This document shows positions 1 through 9,791 of a stretch of 64,000 nucleotides of DNA, piece by piece. Under the pieces are notes generated by a model that was given only the letters and a program-made list of their open reading frames with translations, did not search any database and was not told the DNA's origin. Origin of the DNA: Takakia lepidozioides (taxonomy: Eukaryota; Streptophyta; Takakiopsida; Takakiales; Takakiaceae); the NCBI GenBank assembly GCA_030704615.1, contig CM060732.1, positions 29,183,053 through 29,247,052 of the forward strand, written 5' to 3'. How positions within the stretch are numbered: position 1 is the first letter of the stretch; every line of letters starts with the position of its first letter. Position numbers and translations under genes: made by a program.

Positions 1-1771
1 CTACATCGTTATCCACACCACACACCGCATACACTAGTCTATTACTAGTCTTGATAAGCTCACGGGAAAGCTTGCACGATGGGCACTCATACTCCAAGAG
101 TATTATGACTTTCAGGTTGTGCATCGACTCGGTTTGGTCAATCGGGATGCCGAAGGATTGAGTCGCAATCCATGCACGAGCCAGCAGGATGATACTGGAG
201 CTCGGTGACATGGTGAGACAGACGAGGAAATGGTACCAGGATGGTATGCATCTGCATTCATGTGTATCTTGGCAGTGGAAGGCCACCTTGGACCTACAAC
301 AGGGATGATTGTAGATGGAGTGTCTGAGGACCCTGAGGCCACTGACGAGCCAGGTGGCGCCAAAGATATACATGAGGATTCAGCGGTGTTGGACTACCTC
401 CGTACTAGGGAGATGGCAGCCACTGTGACTGCCAAGGAGAGGGATCGGATCCTACAAGGAGCCAAGAGGTTCAAGTGGGAGGGGACATACCTACTCTGAG
501 TGTGTAAAGATGGTCGAGTGAGGATTGTGCCTCACCCGACACAGCGGGCCCAGTTAGTGCGGCATGCCCATGAGGAGTTGGGGCTTTTGGAGTGCGACGC
601 ACTCACAGTTTACTATAGGGACAGTATTGGTGGCGGGTTGTAACAGTTTGTAGCTAGGTGCATGGTGTATGACAAGGTCCGTGCTTCATTCAATGCCCAT
701 ACACCCCAGTTGCATCTTTTACCCATTATGGGATTAGGCTACCGATGGAGTCTTGACTTTGCAGGACCGTTGCCACTGATGATGCGTCACCACAAATATG
801 TATTGGTGATGGTGGAACATTTCTCCAAGTGGATTGAGTTGGTTCCATTGCCTGACAAGGCTAGTGAGGGGGCTACGTATGCATTCTTAGATCGTGTGCT
901 TAGCCGATTCGGTGCTCCGGTTGAGGTACTCACGGACCAAGGGAGGGGGGGAGTTTTAGGCGTAGTGTGACAAGTCTTGATAGACCACCACATCACTTCT
1001 CGGGATCATCCAAGGCTGATGGCTTGGCAGAGAGAGTTGTGCAGACGGTGAAGAGGAATTTGCGCAAGTATAACTTATAGAAAGGACACCTAGGAGATTG
1101 GGACTTTCAACTACCATGGTTTACCATGGGCTACAGGTTCAGCAAGCAAGCATCACTTGCCTGCTTCTCACCATATTTCTTTTTCTTTGGCCAAGAGCCG
1201 GATTTTCCTACATCCATTCATAGAGAAGCTACTAAAGTTCTCAACCTTGATGATCCGGAGGTGTGGGCACGTACATGTGATCAGTGTGCGAGTTGTTCAA
1301 AAAAGTCATGCCCATGGATTTTGAGAACCTTGCCGTTGCACAACATCGTGCAGATACGTTGAGGTATGCCAAATGTTATACGTGATGGTGGCTATCATCA
1401 TGAGGTTCGGAGGTTTCATCATGGGGACTATGTTTATTTGCAGCAGAGTGCTCCTACGACCCTGGATCTGACGACAGGGTGTGTTATTTTGAGGGTTCGA
1501 GAGGTGTTGCCCTCACGAGTCATAATCTTGGAGGGTCGGGATGGCATGACTTGGAAGGATCATGTGCGTAATTGTGCGCCATGCCATCTTTCCAAACTTG
1601 GCAGTAACTTACCCGCAGGTTTGAGGTGCATGTTGTGTAGGTCTGCCAGAGGGACAACCACCTTGCTGACCTGTGTGATCGTTGCTCAAGAGGTTACCAC
1701 ATGGGATGTTTGACACCGCCTCTTGAGAAGGTTCCGGATGGAGATTGGTTATGTCCACACTGCTTAGGATA
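1..1771 (+). pseudogene. Broken Ty3/gypsy pol: RNase H end, integrase and PHD finger
   Basis: This is the 3' part of a gypsy polyprotein. The first ~190 bases encode the tail of the RNase H/connection region (VVHRLGLVNRD...GLSRNP). An HHCC-type integrase N-terminus and DDE core follow (SLDFAGPL near 750; VLTDQG near 930; ADGLAERVVQ near 1017). The C-terminus is a PHD finger at about 1627-1763 (CMLC, CDRC, HMGC, CPHC). The frame is interrupted by a stop near 497, by small deletions around 560-660 and 950-1010, and by a 2-base insertion inside the PHD finger, so this copy is dead. It is the closest relative in the window of the minus-strand integrase at 22065-23606. The PHD finger sits where chromoviruses carry a chromodomain. 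The left edge of the element lies outside the window. Confidence 0.85.
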
Positions 1772-2012
1772 ATGGCAGTGGATACGACCAGTGGCAGCTA
1801 ACAAGACATACGAGACCAAGCTCATGGGAGGCCAATACACGAGATCTTAGGCTCAAATTCACAGATTGCAATACGGCGACTAACGATGGGGCTAATCTTT
1901 GTACCCGACCTCTTGATCTATCGACTTTGAATCCAAGAGAGATAGTGGTGGAGGATCAGTGAGGCTACAACCACTATCTTGTGGCTACTTGACTTAGAGG
2001 GACCTAAGCACC

Positions 2013-2195
2013 AGCTAGGGGGGTGATTGTAGTAGACTAGTGATAGCCTAGTGGCATAGACTAGTGGCTGCCACTGACTAGCCACGGACTAGTGGTAGAC
2101 TATGACACAGACTAGTGGTTGCCTAGTAACTGCATAGTGATAGCCTAGTGGCAGGCAGCTAGTGGAGATGACAGAGTAATGACTGCATAGTGACA
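2013..2195 (+). repeat. Polypurine tract and start of 3' LTR of the PHD-type gypsy
   Basis: A purine-rich stretch (AGCTAGGGGGG, 2013-2023) is followed at 2024 by TGATTGTAGT, a typical polypurine-tract/LTR junction. The LTR part then contains many ACTAG/CTAGTGG motifs. The same junction and motifs recur inverted at 21146-21805 next to the minus-strand copy, which supports the assignment. The LTR is cut at about 2195, where minus-strand RNase H sequence begins. Confidence 0.65.
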
Positions 2196-2197
2196 GC

Positions 2198-3130
2198 CTA
2201 GGATTCCATCAACCACTTGAGCGGCTGGTGATCTATGACAAAGGTGAAGAGATTGTTGTATAGATAACACCTGAAGTGTGTCACGGCCCACACTGCAGCT
2301 AAGCACTCTCCCTCGTAGGAACTATATTTAGCCTCTGCAGCGTTATTCAAGTGGCTAGCATAAGCCACCACAAACTCTCTTCCCTCATTATCCACCTATG
2401 TGAGCACCGCTCTAAGCCCCAGCATGCTCCAATCCGTATACAGCTAAAAGGGACGCCCCTTGATAGTCTCAAGATGGGCACCGAGGTCAATCTCATCTTG
2501 AGCTCTTGGAAAGCTCATTCTTGTCCATCTTCCCACTGCCATTCCAGATCCACCTTGGTCAGCTTGGTTGGAGCTTTTGCAATGGCACTAAATCCCTTGA
2601 CAAACCGCCTGTAGTAGTTTGTCAACCCCATGAAAACTCAAACTCGGCTCACATCTGTGGGGCGTGGAATCTGCGCAATGGCCTCTACCTTAGTCTATTG
2701 TACCCCCAATCCTCCAGGATATATCACGTGGCCCAGATATTCAATCCGGTTGTGAAATAACTTGCACTTCTCCGGATGTAACTTCAATTAGTGCGCTCTC
2801 AAGCGCTCAAATACCACCTCAAGGTGTCTCTCATGCTCCTCCATCATAGCACTAAAGATGATAATGTCATATATGTAGCACCGATCAAACTCTACCCCTG
2901 CTAGAATCATGTCTATGACTCTCTGAAACTCTACATGAGCATTCTTCAGCCCAAATGGTAAGAATCGCCACTGATATAGGCAATTTTTGCCATGCTCATT
3001 GATCCCCCAGAAATGTCGTCTTTTGCTTGTCCGCCTCCTTGATCGGCAACTGATGATATCCGGATCGCAAATCCAAAGTGCTAAAGACCTTGGCATACCC
3101 AATGACATCAAAGATCTCCTCTAGTGTTGG
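2198..3130 (-). pseudogene. Gypsy reverse transcriptase/RNase H fragment
   Basis: Read on the minus strand, 3111-2788 gives the RT fingers/palm (YQWRFLPFGLKNAHVEFQR, then CYIYDIIIFS and EEHERHLEVVFERLRAH). 2395-2198 gives the RNase H core (VVAYASHLNNAAEAKYSSYEGE, with DHQPLKWLMES at the end). The RT catalytic box reads YIYD instead of the usual YIDD/YVDD, so one catalytic aspartate is replaced. Several stops separate the two parts. The EEHERH segment matches the RT remnant at about 23760, so it is probably the same gypsy lineage as the PHD-bearing integrase. It lies in inverted orientation directly against the truncated LTR at 2195, which implies a rearrangement breakpoint there. Confidence 0.8.
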
Positions 3131-3299
3131 CATGGTGTCAAGGACGAGGGCATGACTGAACACAAACAAGAGATCAGACTTAGAGGTACAAGACTAGACA
3201 CGAAGTCAAGGTTGGCGTGGCCGAATGCATGATGGGTAAAAAAGAATCAAGATGATTTTTATAACAATGGACAAGAGTACAAGATACTAGAACTTAATT

Positions 3300-3390
3300 T
3301 GAATATTGGAATGCTGGAAACTGGACTGGAGTACCAGAAACTAGATTAGAGTACTGGAGGCTGGACTGGAGTACTGGGACTGGAAACAAG
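3300..3390. repeat. Short tandem minisatellite, ACTGGAGTAC-like
   Basis: Imperfect repeats of about 22-26 bases built on CTGGACTGGAGTAC occur in a row (for example around 3320, 3340, 3365). There is no coding signal. The stretch from 3131 to 3430 otherwise holds nothing I recognise. Confidence 0.5.
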
Positions 3391-3429
3391 AGTAGTTTGA
3401 ACTTGTGTTGGTGAGACTGAAGAGTGTCC

Positions 3430-3605
3430 AGTCTCACCTCCAATATATATTGGCTACTAGGAAGTTTCCTAAGAAGCTTCCATAGCCAAGGGAAGTCTCC
3501 TGAGAAGCTTCCCCTGCCAAGGGAAGTCCCTGAGAAGCTTCCTCCACCAATAAGCTTCCTGAGCAGTTTCCTGAGTTCATCTCAGTAATTTGATAGTTAC
3601 TTCTG
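3430..3605 (-). repeat. GGAAGCTTCTCAGGAGACTTCC repeat cluster, copy A
   Basis: On the minus strand this reads as a series of ~28-base units of the type GGAAGCTTCTCAGGAGACTT followed by CCCTTGGC. They are preceded by AAATTACTGAGATGAACTCA and GGAAACTGCT. The same leader and units occur on the plus strand at 8302-8485. It is probably part of an LTR or untranslated leader of a gypsy element. Units contain HindIII-like AAGCTT palindromes. Confidence 0.65.
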
Positions 3606-3635
3606 GTAATTTGATAACTCATTGTAACTTCTGGT

Positions 3636-3735
3636 AAATCATGGTAAATCATGATAGATCACGATAAATCATGGTAATTTTTTATAACTTGGTAACTTCT
3701 GGTATTTACTCCTGGTAACTTGTTCCTCTGGGCTA
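3636..3735. repeat. Low-complexity GGTAA(A)TCAT-type repeats
   Basis: Degenerate units of TGGTAAATCATGGTAA and TAACTTCTGGTAA repeat several times. From about 3736 to 4340 there is no recognisable gene. This stretch probably holds the LTR/untranslated 3' part of the chromodomain gypsy at 4340-7206, but I could not define LTR ends. Confidence 0.4.
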
Positions 3736-4339
3736 TGTCCGTGATATCACCCCCTCATTTAGCGTTGAGTTCCTCGAGGAGCAGTAAAATCTTGGGCTTG
3801 CCTAAAGTTGAAGGAAATCCAAAATTCGGCAAATTGTATTTGCCAAATAGTCGGCCCTTCGTTCTTGACTCAAATGATTTATAGGTCCCTACAACCATCG
3901 ATAGTGTCCGACACCTTGAACTTAGGACCACGTCTAAGTGATTTGAGCATTCTGATTTTTTAAGTTGCCTTCAAACATGATTTTGTTGCCCTCGGGGTCC
4001 GAATCCTTAACCTCCAACAATATTATTAAGCTTCAGTACGCTCCATTTGCCGTCGCACAGGGTCCAGACGAGGAAGCATGCGTCGCATTGGTGACCCGTC
4101 GTCCTGAGGACGTCATCGTGAAGGTTGCAAGTCGGAACGGCTGGTCTGGAAGTTGGGTGAGCGACTGCTCCAATGTATCTGATTCTTGTGACTCCATGTT
4201 GCCAATACAAGATGCAAGAGTATTTGAAGTGTAGCTATATATACTGATCTGTTGTGCTCCCCCCTCCGTAGCGTGTATCAGGTATACTGAATGTGGAGGC
4301 TTCACCTTGAAGCTAACTTGACTGACATCATCGTTGTGA

Positions 4340-7206
4340 CGACTTATTGACATGTGGCTCGAGGCTTGGCTGGATATCGTTGATGAAACTCTTGGACTTT
4401 GTCAGATGCATTGGCGAGGTTGGATGACCGTTCCCACGTTCGTTCGCTGATGTTGTAACCTTTCCAATATACGAAATACTCAAGACGTTTATATTTGATG
4501 CGAGAGTCTAGGACTTTGTCGAGTTCATACTTGATTTCCTGATTGACTCCAATCGGTGGAGGTGGTACGGAAACTCACCTAGTAATACTTGAGTGATGAT
4601 ACAACTCTAATAATGAGACATGGAAGACCGGGTGGATGCGCATACTTCGTGGGAGTTCAAACCGAAAACTGACCGGATTTATTTGACGAATAATTTTGAA
4701 TGGTCCCAGAATCCAACTTTCTTGATGGTCGCGAGGTTTGTATGTCTCGTCGAAGAAACCATACACGATCTCCAACCTTGAACTGGGGTTGGAATTGACG
4801 ATGTTGATCTGCATACTCCTTGTATTGTTTTTTAGCTTCTGCGAGATGGAATGTAAGCTCCTTGTGAACCGTAGCAAGATGAGTAACAAGGTTTTTTGCA
4901 ACAGGGCTTTTAACAGTCTTCATGTGGAAAGAGTTTGCTCGAGGATGATGACCATAATTAGAGAAAAATGGAGTTTGTTTGGTCGAAGAATGTATAGTGT
5001 TATTGTAGGCAAACACAGCTAATGACAGAAGATCCGTCCAATTATCTTGGTGATAAATTATCGTACAACGAAGATACTGCTCCAAAATCTGGTTTACGCG
5101 TTCGATTTGACCATCAGTCTACAGATGATTAGCTGTAGAGAGGTTGATCTTCGTATCTAATATGTGAAATAATCCCCTCCAGAAATTTGATATGAACTGT
5201 GGTCCTCGATCAGATACAATGTCCTTCGGGAGTCCATGAATGTGGTAGATATTATTGAGAAAAAGTCTTGCAGTTTCCTCGCCTGTAACTGTCTTATTAC
5301 ATATAATAAAATGTGTCATCTTCATAAAACGATCCACAATAACAAGGATTGAATCGGCGGTCTTGGAAATTGGAAGGTCCATAATAAAGTCCATAGACAC
5401 GGACGATCATGGACCCTTGGGAATGGGTAATGGTTTAAGAAGGTCGTAAAATCAATGTCGTGGTCATTTCGCTCTAGCACACGTTTTGCAAGATTTTATA
5501 AATTCTTTCACGAGTTTTCACATTTGCAGGCACCAATAGTCCATGGATATCAGTTCCATTGTTTTGTTGAAGCCGAAATGTCCTGCAGCCGAAAGATCAT
5601 GACATGTTTCAAAAAATTCGAAGTCGTATAGATCTTGGAGGTACATAGAGAAGTCTTTTGAAGTAAAGTAAACCATATTTGAATTTGAAATCGTTTGTAA
5701 CATATGGGTGGTCTTGATGTTGATTCAGTTGACTTCGTAGTGTTTTAGCAAATTGGTCGCTCTTCAGTGCTTCCTGAATCTCCTTTATGATCTCTGCATC
5801 GTCATAGGTGGACATGGATAATATATTCAATTGGAGGTTTGCTGGTTCAAGGTGATGGATTTCTGTTGGTCGAAAGCTACGTCCCCTTCTTTTGACGCAA
5901 GATACAATCATCGAGAATGAGCATATGGTTTTTCTTGAAGATGTCTGGGGCGGTAGGTAATAACAAAATCAAACCTTGCTAGTGACATACTCCATCTCGC
6001 TTGATGTCGATTCAAACCTACTGACTGACTGCCCCCATCCCAGCTTATCTGATTTCCGTCAGACACCATTGCTGACACAAAACAGGATGTAGAAATACTC
6101 GAGGTTTTTGTGATCGGTGTAGACAGTGACTTGCTATTTAGCTCCCTCCAATAGATGACACCACTCCTCAAAAGCATCGATAATCGCTATAAGTTCTTTG
6201 TCATGGATTTCATAATTGATTTCTGCAGCGGAAAATTTGCGAGAACGAAAACCAACAGGGTGAAGTCAGGCATCCGTACCGTGTACAGCACCAATTGCAA
6301 AGTCCAATGCATCTACTTCAAAAAGAATGGTTTAGATGGGTCTGCATGTACCAAAATTGGAGCCGTGGTAAAGGCCTGCTTCAGCCTTTCAAATGTCTGG
6401 TCAGCCTTTTCGTCCCATACAAATTTGTCCTTCCCTGTGAGTCGTGTCAATGATGCAGCAATTTTGGAGTAGTCATTGATGAAGATTATATAGAAATTTG
6501 CAAATCCCAGAAAACATTGTACATCTGGGACCGAAGTTGGTTTAATCCACTCGATGATGATTTGTATTTTCTTATAATTCATAAATACTCATTTGTCAAA
6601 AATAATGTAGCCCAAAAATTCGACTTCAGATTGGTGGAAAAAATATTTTTTCAAAGGCATATAGTCATCTTTTCCTCAATTTATCAAGAACCAGATGTAC
6701 ATGACGACCATGTTCTTCTTCATTATATGAAAATATCAAAATGTCGTCCAAATAGATGACTATAAAATCATCTAAAAATTCTCGAAAGATGTCATTCATT
6801 ATGTGTTGGAAAATTGCTAGAGCATTTGTAAGACCGAAAGACATAACATTGTATTCGAAATGTCCGTACTTTATGCGAAAAGCAACTTTTCATTCGTTTC
6901 TTTCTTTTATTCGTACAAGGCTGTAAACTCATCTCAAGTCAATCTTTGTGAAAAAATTTGCTAGTCCAAGTTGTTCGAGGAGTCCGGAAATCAGCGGTAG
7001 TGGGTAATGATTTTTGATAGTTTGTTGAGCCCACGATAGTCCACACACATGCATAACGATCTGTCATTCTTCTTCACAAAAAAGATAGGTGTTCCCGCGG
7101 GTGATTTCGAATGTCGAATGAAATTCTTCGACAAATTTTCATCAATGTACTCATGTAAAGGTCTCGTGTCGTTGCAGCTGCTGCCTTTGGTTGACCATCT
7201 ACCCAT
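4340..7206 (-). pseudogene. Chromodomain-bearing Ty3/gypsy (chromovirus) pol, broken
   Basis: Minus-strand order from 7206 to 4340 is RT, RNase H, integrase, chromodomain. RT starts with [20 protein letters not shown] and CVDYRGLNK; the catalytic YLDD is intact near 6750. The RNase H/connection region is near 6580-5910 (CFLGFANFYIIFINDY; LARFDFVITYRP). The integrase has DFIMDLPIS, VSDRGPQF and TDGQIERVNQ around 5400-5085, with one in-frame stop just before the third motif. A chromodomain near 4530-4370 shows LEYFVYWKGYN and TWERSSNL. Many small frameshifts break the frame. Upstream gag is not recognisable. The chromodomain would bind methylated histone H3 in the family; this copy is inactive. 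Confidence 0.88.
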
Positions 7207-7372
7207 GCAGGGTTCTTGTAGCTATTGATCCACAGGGGATCATAGACAATCTAGAGCTTGAAGTTCGGCCCTCTGGACCCATACTCTATCCCTGGTCCTT
7301 CAGCTGTCCATGCATTTGCACAAATCATGCATACATCCTTGTCTTCCTGCTAGCAGCTGACAATGACAGCCT
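7190..7372. repeat. Direct repeat, unit 1
   Basis: The stretch from TGACCATCTACCCATGCAGG to the CAGCTGACAATGACAGCCTAG region recurs with moderate divergence at 7763-7960, about 570 bases downstream in the same orientation. It appears to be a partial segmental duplication inside the transposon leader. Between the units (7373-7762) I see no gene. Confidence 0.6.
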
Positions 7373-7762
7373 AGATTTGTTCTAGGAACACCCAACTCAA
7401 CTTATCACACTAGTTCCTATGCTCAATGACATCTGCTACTATCTGTAATCCAACAGACATTCACTTTTTTGCCTCGATTATTCCACTTTTGACTGGGGTC
7501 AGAAAAGTATTCGTTCCACAACTTCTCCTCGTCTCTATTATCTGTTTCTAGACACTTTCATGTTGTCACATTGGCAGTATCATGTCAAAGTCACTCCAAA
7601 CTATCAAAAGGTTCACTCAACCATCTAACTTGCAGAATTCAACCTGAAAATTTAGGGCTGATTCTGATAAGAGGGAAAAACAGGGTGAAATGTGTTGAAG
7701 AATGTGTCTTCATTAGCAGTGTCTGATTTTTTCAATTATGTTGTTGCTGATGCGACTTCCAG

Positions 7763-7960
7763 TTGACCATCTACCCATGCAGGTTTCTTAAAGCTATCCT
7801 TCCACAGGGAATCATAGGTAATCTGGAATTTGAAATCCGGCCCTCTTGGATGAATCTGGACCCACACTCTATCCCTGCTAATCCTTCAGCTATCGGTGCC
7901 TCTATACAAATCATGCATATATCCTTACCTTACTGCTAGCAACTGACAATGACAGCTTAG
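7763..7960. repeat. Direct repeat, unit 2
   Basis: Second copy of the 7190-7372 unit, with a short insertion (TTGGATGAATCT) and scattered substitutions. It continues into a purine-rich tract at 7995-8080 that encodes nothing I recognise. Confidence 0.6.
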
Positions 7961-8218
7961 AAGATGCCCTGCGGTCGACCACCCACCCACGCACGTGGGA
8001 GAGTAGGGGAGAGGAGGGAAAGGAGAAAGCCCGCGGGAGGGAAAGAAATAGATCACGGGGAGAAGAAGAAAAAATAAAATAAACGAAACAAAATGATGCA
8101 TCGCGGTGCAAAACGATTTGATCTCGTGATGCATCGCGACCTAATCGTTGTCCCTACCACTAGACTACCCCCTCAAATTCAACAACCCCCTCATGTACTT
8201 TTATATTTAAGGTGTTCT

Positions 8219-8258
8219 AAACCCCCCTATGTATGTATAATATTGTACATGGGGGGTT
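8219..8258. repeat. Perfect-stem hairpin AACCCCCC...GGGGGGTT
   Basis: The arms AACCCCCCTATGTA and TACATGGGGGGTT are separated by an AT-rich loop (TGTATAATATTG). The hairpin stands just before the GGAAGCTTC repeat cluster (8302-8485). It may be a structured LTR or leader element. Confidence 0.55.
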
Positions 8259-8301
8259 AAAAATATCCCCTCCAACCAAATGGAATCCCCCCCTACCAAA
8301 T

Positions 8302-8485
8302 TACTGAGAGTAACTCAGGAAACTGCTAAGGAAGCTTCATGGTGGAGGAAGCTTCTCAAGAGACTTCCCTTGGTCAAGGAAGCTTCTTAGGAGACTTCCT
8401 TCAGTTGAGGAAGTTTCTCAGGAGACTTCCTTTGGCAAGGGAATCTTCTCAAGAGACTTCCCTTGGCTAGGGAAGCTTCGCAGGT
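8302..8485 (+). repeat. GGAAGCTTCTCAGGAGACTTCC repeat cluster, copy B
   Basis: About five units of the pattern GGAAGCTTCTCAAGAGACTT plus CCCTTGGC are preceded by AAATTACTGAGAGTAACTCA. Copy A lies inverted at 3430-3605. The gag-like reading frame of the next gypsy begins immediately after, so the cluster is likely its LTR/leader. Confidence 0.65.
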
Positions 8486-9790
8486 CGCCTAGAGGATATT
8501 CTTCGACGATGGAATAATCATAATATTCCCAACCATATGCAGATGGGCCTATTTGTAGAAGGGTTGGCTCCAGCAAAACTGAAACGTTTTGTTAAAGAAG
8601 GTATTCCTACAGATTTACAGGCAGCAATTAATAGGGCCAAGTTATAGGAGACTATTAATTTCACTACTTATTCAGTTGGACCCACGACAATGTTTGACAC
8701 TGATTCCTGGGCCCCACAAGCATCGCCGACTCCAGTGCCTATGTCTCCCTCTTCAGCTCAGTCTACTGTGGGAATGTATGCCCCTTATCCTTGCAGAATC
8801 AATTACCAGCTGGTGTAGTATTTGACCCACAAGAAGGGCAGATTGCTGCATTGACTAAGAAATGGAAGAACTCTCCATACAATTAGTTTCTCAGCGAGAA
8901 GGGAGACCCAAGCCAAATAATCAGCGAACCAATATGTGGTGTTCTAATTGTCAGGTTCATGGATATCTTGCTAATGAGTGCCCAGTGGGTCCAGTGACCA
9001 ACCGCATTAATGGAGCTGTTGCTAAATGTGGTTATTGTGATAAAATAGGACATGTGATATTACAGTGTTGGCATTTACAATCAGCCATGGGACTGACTCC
9101 CATAAAGAAGAACTCGAGGACGGGTTGGGATGTCAATCAAATTGGGTTGACTCCACCATCTGCCAACCAGCATTTGGCTGTTCAATGGTCTGACCAACCT
9201 CCCCAGGGTCAGCAACCTTGGAGACCAACCCGAGGGCCACAGAGCTGGTACCAGTCGGCTAATCAACCTACTCGACAGCAAGTGAGGGGAATACCACCTC
9301 AGGGAGCCTATGGTCAAACCTATGGGGGCGGAGGAGGCCAACAGCAGTAGATGTATCCACAACAGACCAATGCTCCTTATTGACCACTTGCTTGACGATT
9401 GCGGAATGGTCAAGGTCCTGTTTGCTATTGTTGCCATGAGCTTGGACATATTGCCAACGAATGCCCTAATCCGAAACCCCGGTTGATTATATTCCGCTTT
9501 GTGGACGTTGTGGAGGTCAGGGACATATTGCTGAACAATGTGAGAGTCCATACCCCCAAAACCCCATCCATCAGCAAACTTCATCAATCCCTACGCCTCC
9601 GGGTTCAGGATCAGTTCCATCAACTGCAGGCCCGTCACATTCTTTTGGAAATACTAATACCAATCGAGTTGTGAATCGAGTACAGGAATGTGTGGGGAAT
9701 ATGACAAGTGATATGGCTGATAAGAGAGCCACTTTGAAGGGCAAAGGCAAGATAGAAGCAGCCGATACCCCTTTGCGAGTCAGATGATCC
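8486..9790 (+). pseudogene. Gypsy gag with three CCHC zinc knuckles
   Basis: The frame opens with capsid-like sequence (RLEDILRRWNNHNIPNHMQMGLF style, 8486-8640). It continues after a stop and frameshifts into a nucleocapsid with CSNCQVHGYLANEC (about 8938), CGYCDKIGHVILQC (about 9030) and CYCCHELGHIANEC (about 9420). Between knuckles two and three lies a Q/P/G-rich linker. Three knuckles, rather than one or two, is uncommon for plant gypsy gag. The start is missing, cut at the repeat cluster. Confidence 0.75.
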
Positions 9791-9791
9791 C

